A stretch of 40,351 nt of DNA from Blattamonas nauphoetae (Eukaryota > Preaxostyla > Oxymonadida). Below the pieces are notes generated by a model. The model searched no databases, had not been told where the DNA came from, and saw only the letters and a program-made list of their open reading frames with translations. Each line of letters starts with the position of its first letter. Position 1 is the stretch's first letter. Shown here piece by piece: positions 17,946 through 30,492 of the stretch. The position numbers and the translations under genes were made by a program. Location of the stretch: NCBI GenBank assembly GCA_033064195.1, contig JARBJD010000503.1, positions 1 through 40,351 on the forward strand, given 5' to 3'.

Positions 17946-19567
17946 TGCGTATGCGTCTGCACGTAAAGCAAGTTGGAGGGAGACAAATATGGATTTCTTC
18001 GTCTCCAATTCCAGAAGCGTTGGTGCGAACAGATCTGGAGAGGACCATGAACATCGTGGTCATGTTCTCGATGATGGTGAAAGCGATACTGCTTGACACC
18101 ATCAATGGCGGATATTCTTCAAAATGAAGACAAAAGGCGAGAACGAGTACCTGGATGTGAGGAATGTGAGGGAGGAGTGGTCTTCTCGTTGATATCTAGA
18201 GCCTTTTTCTGCGAGTGATGAGAGAAGAAGGAACCGACCATGTTTGGTGAGAAATGTGGTTGAACCAGTAGAACGAGATAAAGAACCGATCCAGAATGAT
18301 GATGGGGATTTGCGTGAGATCGCGTTAGGTCAACAGCGGGTCGTGAGTTGCTGAGAGGATGATCACGAAAGAAAACGAAACAATCTTTGAGAAGAAGTGA
18401 CGATTTGATGGTAAAAGAGTGTTTGACATTTTTTTGGGAATCAATTGACGGAAATAGGCCGTTTAAACAGAGTTTGAGCGTTGAGAGAGCAAGCTGTTTC
18501 GGATCCTCCAGAAAATCCAACGGAATGAATAAGCGCTCTAATAAATCGATAAAATGCGATGGAGGTCAAACAAGTGACAAGTACAATTACTTGAAGGAGT
18601 GGGAGGCTGACAAAAAAGATAATCTCATTCAAGGAAGAGTCTTGTAAAGAAAGATGTGTGAACGTGTGAAAGTAATATTTGCAGTGGCGAGGGAATTCAG
18701 CGGATGAGATCACATTTCACGATAAATTCGTTGTGATTGTGATCTGCTGTGAGCTGACCAACTAAGATCAGAACGCCTCCCGTATCAAACAGAGTAGTTT
18801 GTCCAGAACCTACAATAACGTGAATTGGAGGGAGATAAAGTTGACGAATGAAGATCATACAAGAAGTAGTTGCTATCGAAGTAATTTGAAAGAGAAATCA
18901 GTTCCCCAAATCTTCGTACTTCTCGGTATTAACCATAGCCTGAGAAAAGGGTGTTATCATCCCAAGTTCGACAAAGACAAGATGATGCGATGATCCGAGT
19001 ATTCCAGACGAGAACAAATTGCATAATATAAACCTGTACGTCCCCATTCTAGTTGAATTCGATTGGATTCATCACGTTTGGCCGTGGATTTCGCCGACTT
19101 TGCAGGATCATCCACAATCTGTGAAGAAGAACAAGATCAACAAAATTATCAACACTCTCCCACAACACTCCCGAATAAAATGAACAAGATCAACAAAAAC
19201 ACTACCATTATCCCGAATCATTCCTCAACAAGAAGAAAAAGATGACCTAATCAAACAATACAAACGCACTCTCCTTTCACTCTAAAATAAAGAAACGAAG
19301 AAGAAAGAAAACATCTTCTGATCTCCATTGCAATCGCCAACAATTGTGGAAAAGATTCACACAACTCTCTCCCTTCTTAGTCTCAAATTCAGATGGACAG
19401 ATCAAGATTTACCCTTTATTATCTTCTTTTCATCCAATCGGGAGAGACTCTCAATTTCATATCATCATCTTGTCTAAATTTGATGTATTAACTTTGTCAG
19501 AGTTTTCTGAAGAAAATTTGGTGTTTTCTATTTTTTTGATGTCGCCCAGAAAATTATGGGTATTTTT
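17946..19567. other. Intergenic region, mostly AT-rich
   Basis: Apart from a short minus-strand stretch next to the minisatellite (17960-18105) that may belong to the decayed membrane-protein region, I see no supported gene. 19060-19340 is A-rich and low in complexity. Confidence 0.4.
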
Positions 19568-20195
19568 GGAAAGCCCTGCTCGCAACTCCATTTGGACTGA
19601 ACAACCTCGAAATTGAAGATGGGAATGAACAAGAAACTGCTCATGAGACGGTTCTGAAGCAAGTTCTCGCCCCTTCGGAGAAGTATATTTGCCATTTGTG
19701 CATGAACCGCTATTCGATCATCGATGAACTGCAATCCGTGTATTTTCTGATATTCCTCGCCAGAGTCCTCCAAACATGTCCTTTCTATCAACCGGCAATG
19801 GATTTTGTTCTGAATATGCCAGTACTTCTCACGATTCCAAGTTGTCTCACATTCTTCGAAAGTGAAATGTCAATCTGTCATTTTCTGTATGAAATGATCG
19901 ATGCCGAGCGGGAATGGAACAGAAGAAGGGGATCCAAGCGACAGATTCTTCGAAAGTGAAATGTCAATCTGTCATTTTCTGTATGAAATGATCGATGCCG
20001 AGCGGGAAATGGAGCAAAGCAAGAGGCGAAGTTCGACAGACGTCAAAGACAGTAAATCGAATGTTGAGAATGGAGGGCATCGAAGATGTGATTGAAGCAA
20101 AGCTGGGAAACGACAAAAGTGGATCCGAAGGAGGATGGATTGTTGACGAATCGATTCAATGGAACGACTTGCTGGGCATGAACCTTCAATTTTGA
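19568..20195 (+). pseudogene. ARM/HEAT-like family gene, C-terminal half, with internal frame-breaking duplication
   Basis: The frame reads GLNNLEIEDGNEQETAHETV, PSEKYICHLCMNRYSIIDEL, YQPAMDFVLNMPVLLTIPS and ends with GGWIVDESIQWNDLLGMNLQF, the C-terminal half of the family represented at 8345-13704. A 94-bp tandem duplication (19851-19944 and 19945-20038) shifts the frame, because 94 is not a multiple of three, and a second frame change follows before RMLRMEGIEDVIEAKLGNDK. The N-terminal half is absent upstream; the sequence joins the family directly at 19568 after AT-rich DNA. This copy is therefore probably not functional. The family assignment is from shared phrases with the other two copies in the window. 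Confidence 0.7.
19851..20010 (+). repeat. 94-bp tandem duplication in the ARM-like pseudogene
   Basis: ATTCTTCGAAAGTGAAATGT starts at 19851 and again at 19945. The first about 65 bp of each copy are nearly identical; the ends differ. The near identity points to a recent event. Confidence 0.88.
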
Positions 20196-20279
20196 GAACA
20201 ACAAACAAAAAGAACCAGCGAACGTTTCGAACAGTTTCTGCCTTCTTTTGGACAACACACTGTTTGCGTGTGATCATCG

Positions 20280-20800
20280 TCGGCATTGGCATCACATCAT
20301 CTTTTCCCGAACGATTCTGCTTCTCTCTCGCCAGTCTCGCTCGATGGTCGCCACACTCTCCTTCTCCATCACTCTCGTACTCCTTGCACTGCTCGTTTAC
20401 GGAAGGCAATGCGTCGATTGGAGACACTTTCTGCATCTCACTCTCCTCTCACTCCCCACATTCAGGATCTCCCTCGCTCATCAGCTGACCCTTCCGAAGA
20501 CGATTCGGAAGGATCAGATCATCTCGTCACCGTATTGATGGTTGTTTTCGATCCCTGCTCCGTCGCCACCCTCGCCCTCCCACTCCCCTCTCCTCTCCCC
20601 TCACCACACTCGGTGTGGCTCGAGCTGGTTGTGTGTGATCTTTGTGGGCTCTGGCATCACATCATCATTTACCGGAACGATTGGGATTCTCTCTCGCCAG
20701 TCTCACTCAATTGTCACCGCACTCTCCTTCCTCCGCGGCCACTCTCGGACTGCTCACATCGCTCCTCTCTGGAAGGCAATGCGTCGATTTGATGGATGAG
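20280..20800. repeat. Two related segments of a dispersed repeat (third copy at 29137)
   Basis: About 20285-20420 and 20650-20795 share CTCTCTCGCCAGTCTC, followed by CACACTCTCC-type and GGAAGGCAATGCGTCGATT phrases. A third piece lies at 29137-29290 (same CTCTCTCGCCAGTCTC plus CTCGCTCATC). The segment directly follows the ARM-like pseudogene, so it may be the usual 3' flank of that gene family, copied together with it. No coding frame is shared by all copies. Confidence 0.6.
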
Positions 20801-21330
20801 AGGTGACGATTGGTGGGAGTTTCTGTTTGCGTGATTATTCTCTCAATTGGTTCTCTCTTGATGATTGAGAACAATGATGAGATGAGATTTGAGAATCAAT
20901 CCCACAACGATCGTCCTCAACTCTTCGGAAAGACGGAAGAGTCCAAAATACTTCTTCATTCACACCAACAACATCATCATCACTCTCCCACTTGAAGAGA
21001 AATGCGAAAAGAAGAAATAAAGCCTTCCTTGCCTAGTTATCCGTTTCTTCCCATACCATCTTCAAGAGTTGATTTGGCTCATTCTTTTGAGGTGTCGACT
21101 AACTTGTTTTAAGAGTTGATCATTCACCCTTCACACTTTTTCACTCTTTGACCAAATCGCTCATTTGTCGAACTGACTATGGGGATTACAATGAGGAAGA
21201 GGAGATTTATCCATTGTCACTCGTGTCAACAACGAACCATCACCATAATTGAACGATTGATTAGTACTGAGAAACAGACTGTTCCAAACAATGGGGTGAT
21301 CCACTCTCCGATTAACTCAACCATCGTCCA
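20801..21330. other. Upstream region of surface gene 1
   Basis: No gene seen. AT-rich; it probably contains the promoter and 5' UTR of the gene at 21331. I see no clear TATA or initiator motif to single out. Confidence 0.4.
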
Positions 21331-24300
21331 ATGAATCTATTTCGTTTCCTTACCGTAACAATCACACTCACAATAGCTTCCTGTGGGAAGGAAACAGAGA
21401 GTAGATCCCTCAACCAGTTCCTGGACGAGCTAATACGACAATTGAACAACAAGAACCGGAACGGAGACGAAATGATTCATCTTCCAAATGGCATCTTCTC
21501 TTCGTGTGGATACCCAGTGATTTCAAGGACGTTGACTCTGAAAGGAATGAAGACAGAACTCCATATCACTGTTGAACAGAACGCTCTCGAAACTGAAACT
21601 GAAAATGGAATTGATTCGTCCAGTTCTGATGACAATTGGCAGCTGTCGATCTTCAGGATTCGAAATTCGACTGTTTCACTTACATCACTTTGCCTTCACA
21701 GCGAAGAACGTTCCTCTCTCATCGCGTCAGTTTCGTCGTCATTTGTGATAGTGTCGGAGTGTGATATTCGCTCAAACGGGATGAAAAGTCCATTTGTGAT
21801 GCTGACTGGGATGGGAGATGGACAATCAGGTGATATTGGAAGTTATCTGGATATTTGGAACTGTCGCCACGTTTCGTCTTCGCTGTTGTCTCTTGTGCCT
21901 CTTGCGGAAATCTCTCGCAAGTTGGATCACACAGTGAATGGTGGAAAACGATGGACTGAAATTGAAGAAAGGGGATTTGCTTCTTCAATTCGGATATCAG
22001 CTAGCTCTCTTTCGATTTGTGATTATTGCTTGACATTTGGGACTGGCCCTCTGATTGGTTTTGGGAGTGGGATGGAGATGAGAGAACTGGGTGGGGACGA
22101 CGTGGTGTCGCGTTTGAAGGTGTCATCAAAGTTGATTTCGTGTTGTGTGATGAACACGACGAGCAATGGATGGAACTTGAAAGAGTGTGAACTGGAAGGG
22201 ATGGAGTTGACTCAGCTTGTGACGAGCAGCCGAGTCTGTTCTTGCACGAACCATCTTTATGGAACAGCGTGTGTGGACATGAATGCGAAAGTGCTGGGAA
22301 GTCTTCTGAGTCTGAACTCTTCGTTCTCGTCGTGCTTGACCGACACTCCAACCCATCTCGGCCAACACTTCAAAACACAGCAAAGACCCGCCCAACCTGC
22401 TTTCTTCAAACTGTGCACCTTCAAAGACTGCTCCTCATCATCATCTGGTAGTGCAATCTATCATTCCAAAACAGGTGCTCTCCTCGTCGAAGGATGCTCG
22501 TTCGAGACATGTCGCACAGAATCGACAAACACAAATGGTGGGGCGATTTTCTTCGAAACGAACGCAGGAGCCACTTTCATCGCAACGTCGTCGTCGTTCG
22601 TTGGCTGCTCGAGCAAAGGCATGGGCGGGTCTATTTATCTCATGAGGTCACCATCAGCGACTCTGCTCGGCTGTGTTTTCATCGATTCACAGTCAAAGTC
22701 ACATGGGGGTTGTATCTTTTCACACGAATGGGATGCTCTCAAGACATCGTCCTCGATCACAAATTGTCTCTTCGAGAACTGCAGGACAACATCAACAGAG
22801 TCAAAGTACCCTTACAGTGGAGGTGCCGTGTATGTCGTTGGGGCACAGTCCATCCAATTCAATTTTGTCAATTTTCGGGGAAACAAGGCAGCACAAAATC
22901 CTGGCAATGACGTCATGTTTTCCAGTCGACCAACTCCTTTGATCACGTCTGAGACAATTGTTGGATGCACGTCGACATCCGACTCTCCTCGACTACGCGT
23001 GCTTGAAGAAGCAGTAGGCACAGATGATTTTTTCCCAACTCCAACAACAACTCCCTCAGTTGATTCGTGTGAGTCACCAACCATTGATTCAGACACTGCG
23101 GAATTCACTCTGAAGATGAGTGAGCTGATCACTGGAACAGTCCTGGTGCTGATTGACAATTCTGGTGGGACAAGAACACCAACAACCAACCAGGCACCGA
23201 ACATTGGACGAGTCCTCTCTTTCTCATTCGACAATTCTGACTCAAGTTCGTGTTGTGTTTCTCTTGGCGAGAATGGCCTTGTCCAAACTCCTCTCTTCGC
23301 TTATAAAGTGAACACATCGTCATTTGTCGGAAGTTTCATTCTCTCAGCCAAATGTGTTCTTGACGAAAGCGAGGAGAATGCCCTTTTCACCATTTCTGGT
23401 CGAAACGTCCCGTCTGGCATCCTGTCTGTGACTCTCTCCGACAACACCGTCCTCGACCTTGAATTTGGACAAAAACAGACAACCTCCGAAGTGTTGACTG
23501 TCCCTCTGACGAGAATTCACCAAAATTGGGATATGGAGAGACATACAGAATCGTCAGTGCTCAATCACAAACACTCACTCACCAAGTCATTAACGTACCT
23601 TCACATCTCAACCTCGTCATCCCCAACCCGCCTCGTCTAACAACACTTAACGAAGCAATGTATGACGAAGCACTGAAGACAGTCAGGATCAGCCTGGAAG
23701 GAGTGGATCTGGAAGGAACTCACAAAGTGACACTGTCAGTGAATGGAACAGAGACAGTGACGATTGATGTTTTGTTCAGTTCGTCTCAAGGACAACTTGA
23801 AGGAATCCTGTTCGACACTGACACACCATCGAATGTGAACGTGTCATACAACACTCGATATGAGATCGTCGAGATGAAGAAAGATGATGTGAAAGTGATT
23901 TGTATGAAAGGTCTTTCATTCGCGACGATTGCCGAGCCAACTCGTCTGATGTCGATGGAATGTGGATACGATGAAGCGAAGAAGAATGCGTTGATTCAGA
24001 TGACAGGCCGAGTTTTGGATACAACGAAGAGATACGAGATTGAGCTGAGTGATTCAGAAAACTCGAAGAAAACGATTGAAATGACGTTCGACTCGACATC
24101 AAAGTGGGAAGGATCCGCGATTCTGTATTCGGTGTCTGGATCAGTGGAGCTGGAATATGGGACGACATACTCAGTGAGTGGATTCAAGACGAAAGGGGAG
24201 CCATCACCGCATCTTCATGAATGCATCACAATTACAATTGAGAATGAACCAAGCCGAATTGAAGATATGTCGCGAGTTTTGGATGGAGAGAAGGCGAAGA

Positions 24301-27300
24301 TGATTGTTTCTTTGTCAGGGCGAGAATTGAAGAGTGGAATGGGAAAGATTGGAGTTTGTCGAGGGAATTCGAAATGGATATCCGATTCTGCCATCGTCTC
24401 TGATTCAGATGGGAAATGGACGACAGCATTTCTGGTTGGCTTCTCGGAAAGCTCGACTGTTCTGAAATATGGGTCGACATACACGCTGTGTGGATTGGAT
24501 GGGAGTGCGTTCTTCGTGAACGATGGAATCTCAATCACTGTTCCTCACGCACCAGTCGTGAGCTCGATGATTCCAGAATTGAACACAAGCACACACAGTT
24601 CGTTCCGTGTTGTGATGTCTGGATCTGATTTGCCAGCGTCAGGGTCTTTCACAGCGTCATTCTCTGAATGTGCTGGAACATTTGTGATTTCGTTGTCAGA
24701 ATCGTCAGATTGGAGATCGGACTGGATTGTGGTTTCGACGACCAGCACGTTCGAGTTCAACAAGACGTACACGCTGGCATCACTGATTGATTCGTCTTCT
24801 GGAACCGCTGATCATCTGTTGTGTTCTGGAGTGACGATGAAAACACCTCTCGGACCGACTTTGACCGGATTGGGAGGAGTGTCTCTGATAGGTGTTTTGT
24901 TTGATTCTGTTTCGATTGATGTAAAAGTTGCTCGAATTGTTGCTGACACATTCGAAGTTTCAGTGTTCGATGTTGATGATGCTTCGAAAGATCTGATTCC
25001 ATTGTCGATCACTTTCTCGTCATGCGCTTCGACAGAAGGAGTGACGACACACTCTGCGAGCTGGGACTCTGTGCTGCAATATGGCCATCGCTACGAGATT
25101 GCTTCGATATCGAGTTCAACGATGACTGTCTCAATTCCGTCTCCCATTATTATCGAAGTCCCTCTGTTGTCAGCATTTGACACTGTCTCGATTACTCCCA
25201 ACTCCATCAACACCTTCCTCCGCATCCAGTTGTCTGGAACTGGCTTCATTGGGAGCTACGTAGTGACACTCACTTCTGGCTTCTCGTTTGTTGTGACTGC
25301 TGAGTCTTTCACAACGGCTGCGTCTGAAGAAATGGCACTTGGAAGGCCAGACAGCCTCGCATTCGACACTCCCTTCACCATCCAATCAATTGTCTCCATG
25401 AACCCAGATTCGGTCGTCATCTTGAATGGCACGCTGACATTCATAACACCAAAGAAACCAGATTCACTGTCTCTTTTTGTGGATGGTCGAAGAGGAGAGA
25501 CGAGTCGGTTTTGTGGAGAATCGTCTCGTCCTTGCTTGTCTGTGGAAGTTGGTTGGGCAATTGTTGTTCAACTTGGAGTTCATCGACCAACGATTGGGAT
25601 TGTTGACTCAGCGACACTTGGATCACCGATTCGAGTTGAGAATGAGATGGTTGCACTTTTTTCGAGTTTTGGAAATGTTGACCCGAAACTTCGAATTCCT
25701 TCATCTGCTTGTGATCATGTGGAAAGTGGGATGATCAGGGTTTGGATCGGGTCCTCACCTGACTCACCCTCAAAAGACCTCACCTCTATTCTAATTTATG
25801 TTTTTGGTTTAATTTTCACGAGGATTCTCATTTCATGAAAAATTGATTATAGATTGAACAAAATTTCTAAATATGAGATGGATAGTGGAAAAAAATGAGG
25901 TGCTGTTTTTCGCTTCGATTATCTCAATAAGCTCTATCAAGGAGAAATTTCCTCTTTTTTTTCATTAAATGGATTCGAGAAGCTCATTTCACATCTAAAA
26001 TCAAATTGAAAGTCTCGTTGGATCACTCGATGGAAAAACTGAGAATTGATCCAACCCACCAACTTTTATGTCATCTGGATCAAGTGACAATTTCTGTGTT
26101 TTTTGCGAAAAAAAGAGAAATTCAACTGTGTCCGGTGAAATTGAAGGAAATTTAAGGTGCGAAATGGTGTCGGAGAGTCGTGATGTGGTCGATGATCTCA
26201 CTTTTTTCACATTTGAGTGTCCTAATTTGGACACCAGGAGACCTCACCTCCAAAATGGGGAGGTGAGGTCTTTTAACCTCACGTTCTCGTGTAAAGTGTC
26301 AGACAACTATAAACCCTGGGGATGATTGTTGTGTCGTCATCGACACTTGAGATTCGAGATGTTGACATTGTGGTTGACTTACTCTCTCCTTCATTCGTTC
26401 TCCTATCTGCACTGAACTCGAACTTGACACTGAAAGAAGGATCATTCGTTGGACCACAATCATCACCTTCGTCAAACGATGAGTTGTCTGAAGAGATCTG
26501 TTCATGGACAAGTGGGATCCTTCAGCTGGACAACTGCGACACGTCGATCGTTTTCACCGTTCTTGCCAACCTCTCCTTTGGAGCTGTGAACATGAAGAAT
26601 GGATCTCTGACGGTGGAAACCAGTTCATTCCACGATAATTCTCCGACTCTGTTGTCTTTCCCTTCGCTTCGTCGAAACATTCACTGCTCGGATGGGGACA
26701 CATCGAAATTGGGAGTCTAAATGGAGGCGATGGAACGGGGACGATCGTTCAGCTTGGATTGAGGATGAAAGATGCATTCTGTCTGGAATGGAATCTATCA
26801 CCAGTTCGTCATTCTTTGTTCCCTCACTGATTCCGAAATCTTGCACAAGTTCGTTCACCGCTAAGACGAAGACATTCGCGATCACAATCGTTGGAACGAC
26901 ACTGATCCCTTGTGGCTTGACATTGGAAGTGTTTGAGAAGTCGAAAGATGGAAGAGAGGGACAGCCACACTCCTTCGAACTGAATATGAACTCGACCACA
27001 TCGTTCTCGGAGAAAGAGATTGTTCTCTCACTCTCCAAATCGTCGTTGCCCACTTTCTCGAAATCTCTGGAATGGCGTGGTCGTCTTGCTTTCGGAAATG
27101 CTATTCGCACACAAGATTCGTTTGTGATCCAACCGAGCAGTTCTGATCGATTGGCTCAAGCGATGAAAGACAGCATGAAATGGTGGATTCCTACGGTGAT
27201 TGTTGTTTCTGTGCTGCTCCTCGTCTTGATTGTGATTGTGATTGTCTGCATTCGTCGGCGTCAGAAGAAAGGAGTGGATGGGAAAAAGCAACCACTGTCT

Positions 27301-28167
27301 GAGATGGAGGAACAACTTGAGGTGAAGTTTGATGAGGAGGGATTGGGCACGATTGTTGGAGAGGGATCCACACAGCCGATTGGAGGGCTTGTGACAGGAA
27401 TGGACCAGTCGTTCGGTCCGCCGACGAAGGAAGGGCAAGCGATGAGCAGAGGAAACAATGCAGATGAGACAGAGATGGGAGTGACAGTGATTGGAACAGG
27501 CGATGGAGTTGCTGAGACGAGAACACTCCAAAAGTTCGAGACACTGTACGACAGACTGCACACGACGAAACGAGAAGTGAACAAGAAAGCGATGATGGAG
27601 TCGATTGTGCGTGGTCTTCAGAATGCAGCTCGGATGAACTCGACATCGCAACTGTTTGCGTGTCTGACGTCTCGATGGGTTCTGATTGATTCACATCAAC
27701 AAACTTGGCTCCAACTGAGGTCGCCGTCGTTGCAGATGGCTGGTGAAGACCAACACGCACTTCTGAATCCAACATCGATTGTGTCGAAGGGTCGGGAGGA
27801 CGCAGAAGAATCGAAGAGATGGTCGGCACCAGAAACGGCGAATGAAGTCGCAAACGTGGATGTGAAGAAAGTGTTGGTTTTTCGGCTTGGCCTTGTGCTG
27901 TGGGAGATTGAGACTGGTCAAGTGCCGTTTCGGGAACTCGATGCTGTGAACGCGCAGCGACAGATTGGGACCGGGATTCTGCCTCGAATGGAGACCATCA
28001 CGAATTCGAAACTGGTTGATCTTTTGACCCACTGCCTCTCATTCCAACCAGACGACCGACCAACTCTGGATGAAGTGGGGAAAGAGCTTCTGGAAGTGTT
28101 GGGAGTTGGAAAACGGGATCTCATCTCCAAAAACGTTGTCGAAGCACACGTCAAAATTGAGCAGTGA
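21331..28167 (+). CDS. Surface gene 1: beta-helix / Ig-like repeat receptor with C-lobe-only pseudokinase, split by a hAT MITE
   Basis: About 2,080 codons without the insert. Order: signal peptide MNLFRFLTVTITLTIASCG; parallel beta-helix (about residues 90-560, with turns such as GGAIFF and GGSIYL); about seven Ig/IPT-like repeats of 85-110 aa, each ending in (L/F)xYGxxYxI; a second beta-helix block opened by FCGESSRPCLS; a single membrane helix (nt 27181-27250) followed by RRRQKK; then PLSEMEEQLEVK, TLYDRLH, RWSAPE, LGLVLWEIETGQVPF and DRPTLDEV, the alpha-D to alpha-I part of a protein kinase. The N-lobe, HRD and DFG residues are missing, so it is probably a non-catalytic signalling scaffold. 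Frame changes lie near 23505, 26700 and 26745; the last two are each explained by one G too few in a run of four. The 583-bp MITE at 25736 adds stops. Gene 2 is a paralogue. Confidence 0.8.
25728..25735 (+). repeat. 8-bp target-site duplication, left copy (gene 1 MITE)
   Basis: GGGATGAT, repeated at 26319-26326. The host frame reads VESGMI up to here and GMIVVSSSTLEIRD after the right copy. Confidence 0.92.
25736..26318 (+). mobile_element. 583-bp hAT-like MITE, copy A, inside surface gene 1
   Basis: It begins CAGGGTTTGG and ends in AAACCCTG, giving short TIRs of CAGGGTTT, and is flanked by perfect 8-bp duplications. A CAGGG tip with an 8-bp target duplication is the signature of hAT elements. 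No transposase is encoded, so it depends on an autonomous relative. Subterminal motifs recur: AGGTGAGGTCTTTT near both ends, and a hairpin GACCTCACCTCC/GGAGGTGAGGTC near 26245-26275. A second copy of the same length (29459-30041) is inverted and, as far as I compared by eye, identical, so both insertions are recent. The insertion is in coding sequence and brings in-frame stops. Confidence 0.88.
26319..26326 (+). repeat. 8-bp target-site duplication, right copy (gene 1 MITE)
   Basis: GGGATGAT, identical to 25728-25735; the surface gene resumes in frame here. Confidence 0.92.
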
Positions 28168-29450
28168 GCAGTTGATCTCTGTGCGACTTCTCGCATGGTT
28201 CTTTTCATTTGGTATCTGACTCTCCTTCTCAAATCACCCCTCAGATATCCTTGATTTCTTTCACTTCACCTTCATGTCATTCTCATCTCACATCATTCAT
28301 TTTCTTCATCAGTGTCGTCTCTGATCGAGTGTGTGTTCTTGACGTTTCACGACGTTTGATCAAATCGCAGTCGAACGACAATTCGCTCTCTCTCGACAAA
28401 TGACAATTCTTTCTTCTCTCCGAGACACTTTCATCGTTGCTCTTCGTTTCTGCCGATCTTCGTATCGATCTCACTTGCCCTCGTTTGAGATCTGCCGACT
28501 CTCCAACACACTCATTTTTGGATTCTTCATTCTCGCTTCTCTTTCGTTGTCATCCTCACTCTTTCTCGATTTGACATTCCCGTGGAAGCCTTCTTTCATC
28601 TTCAGAAGAAATGATTGCCTCCAGTCTGTTCTCGATCTATCGACTGCAACAGTTGGACGGATGTTTCATTCTTCGTGCACTTCCCTTTAAGCTTGGATCA
28701 TTTCACATGACAGTTTTATTCGTCCAAATACTACGACAAATGAATCACCTCGGCTTTTTTATCGCTTTCTCGAATAGTTGGTGACTAATACAAACTTTCT
28801 GGACATCGAAAAACACCTTCAAGAATCTATCCGACCATATGGGAGGTTGTCGTTGGTGATGTCCCATCGCTTGAAAAATGGGTCTTGTTCAAGAACCTTC
28901 AAGAATGATTCCAAGACTTAATCTCATTGTCCTCGTCACAGTGATACTACTTTTCTCTTCCTATCGTCTCACCTTCGGTTCAGATGCTGTCATTCCCTTA
29001 TAACGATGAAAAGCCAGTTTTAGATTCGTCGTCGTCACGAAAACAGGGTATTTTGATCTTCCTAATTTATTCTTAAAACCACTTCACGACAAGTTTTACT
29101 CGACATTTTGTGGAAAGAAACACGAGAGATTTGTTGTATGTTGGGATTCTCTCTCGCCAGTCTCGCTCGATGGTCGCCACACTCCCCTGATATATCCGAG
29201 ACTCTCGCACCCTCTCCCCTCCACATTCCTGATCTCTCTCGCTCATCTGCTGACTCTTCGATGCCGATTCGAGAGAATCGAAAGGATTCATCGCCAACTT
29301 GGTTGTCATTCTCTCTCTTTGAACAAAACAGTCGAGAGCCACGAAATCAAAAATGAATCGCAAAATAGAAAAATCATCGAGAGAATCAAGAAAAGGATTA
29401 TAAAAGTGAATATGCAGCACAAAAGTTGGAAATTGAAGTGATGTGAAAGG
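28168..29450. other. Intergenic region downstream of surface gene 1
   Basis: No gene supported. A fragment of the dispersed repeat also present at 20285 and 20690 lies at about 29137-29290. The rest is AT-rich with pyrimidine tracts. Confidence 0.45.
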
Positions 29451-29458
29451 TGAATCGG
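29451..29458 (+). repeat. 8-bp target-site duplication, left copy (intergenic MITE)
   Basis: TGAATCGG, repeated at 30042-30049. Confidence 0.9.
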
Positions 29459-30041
29459 CAGGGTTTATAGTTGTCTGACACTTTACACGAGAACGTGAGG
29501 TTAAAAGACCTCACCTCCCCATTTTGGAGGTGAGGTCTCCTGGTGTCCAAATTAGGACACTCAAATGTGAAAAAAGTGAGATCATCGACCACATCACGAC
29601 TCTCCGACACCATTTCGCACCTTAAATTTCCTTCAATTTCACCGGACACAGTTGAATTTCTCTTTTTTTCGCAAAAAACACAGAAATTGTCACTTGATCC
29701 AGATGACATAAAAGTTGGTGGGTTGGATCAATTCTCAGTTTTTCCATCGAGTGATCCAACGAGACTTTCAATTTGATTTTAGATGTGAAATGAGCTTCTC
29801 GAATCCATTTAATGAAAAAAAAGAGGAAATTTCTCCTTGATAGAGCTTATTGAGATAATCGAAGCGAAAAACAGCACCTCATTTTTTTCCACTATCCATC
29901 TCATATTTAGAAATTTTGTTCAATCTATAATCAATTTTTCATGAAATGAGAATCCTCGTGAAAATTAAACCAAAAACATAAATTAGAATAGAGGTGAGGT
30001 CTTTTGAGGGTGAGTCAGGTGAGGACCCGATCCAAACCCTG
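29459..30041 (-). mobile_element. 583-bp hAT-like MITE, copy B, inverted relative to copy A
   Basis: Same length as copy A and, read on the minus strand, the same sequence wherever I compared. It begins CAGGGTTTATAG on the plus strand and ends CCAAACCCTG. It is flanked by its own 8-bp duplication TGAATCGG, different from that of copy A, so the two arose by separate insertions and not by duplication of the region. It lies between the 3' ends of the two convergent surface genes. Confidence 0.88.
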
Positions 30042-30049
30042 TGAATCGG
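30042..30049 (+). repeat. 8-bp target-site duplication, right copy (intergenic MITE)
   Basis: TGAATCGG, identical to 29451-29458. Confidence 0.9.
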
Positions 30050-30492
30050 TCTCAGAGCATCTGAGGTCGAGAGAAGCGCAAACAGAAGCTGCTGAAATAT
30101 GTGATAAAAGCGGCGTTTTCTGATGACTCATAAACCATGATGAGAGAGCAACTTGGTCTTGGTCATCAAGAGTCGTGTTTGGGGGTGATGAAAACGTTGG
30201 TATTGGCTCCCCAAAAGAAAGAAGATTGAAGTGTGGTGTAGAAGCAAGAGAATGTGTTAGCGAATGAGATGTTCTTTCGACAGTGTGGTGGTCGAAGTTG
30301 GTGACGAAGGAAGAGTCGTGTCTGAGAGATGAGACTGGCGGTGACGTCAACCAAGTCGAGAGTGTTGTGGGTGAGGTGAAGCACATCATGTTGTGGATGT
30401 GCTGTGGTTAAGATAGATGTGTCGAACATGCGACACGATCCAGTGAGGTGAATGTGAACGAGTGGCGATTGGAGTGTAAAGAGTGACGTGTT
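30050..30492. other. 3' flank of surface gene 2
   Basis: No gene seen. It separates copy B of the MITE from the stop codon of surface gene 2. Confidence 0.4.

Noticed and set aside
16635-18127. Long His/Thr-rich and Cys/Val-rich ORFs of about 370-460 codons on both strands
   Set aside because: They exist in all six frames only because the minisatellite contains no stop codons; flanks show no continuous gene.
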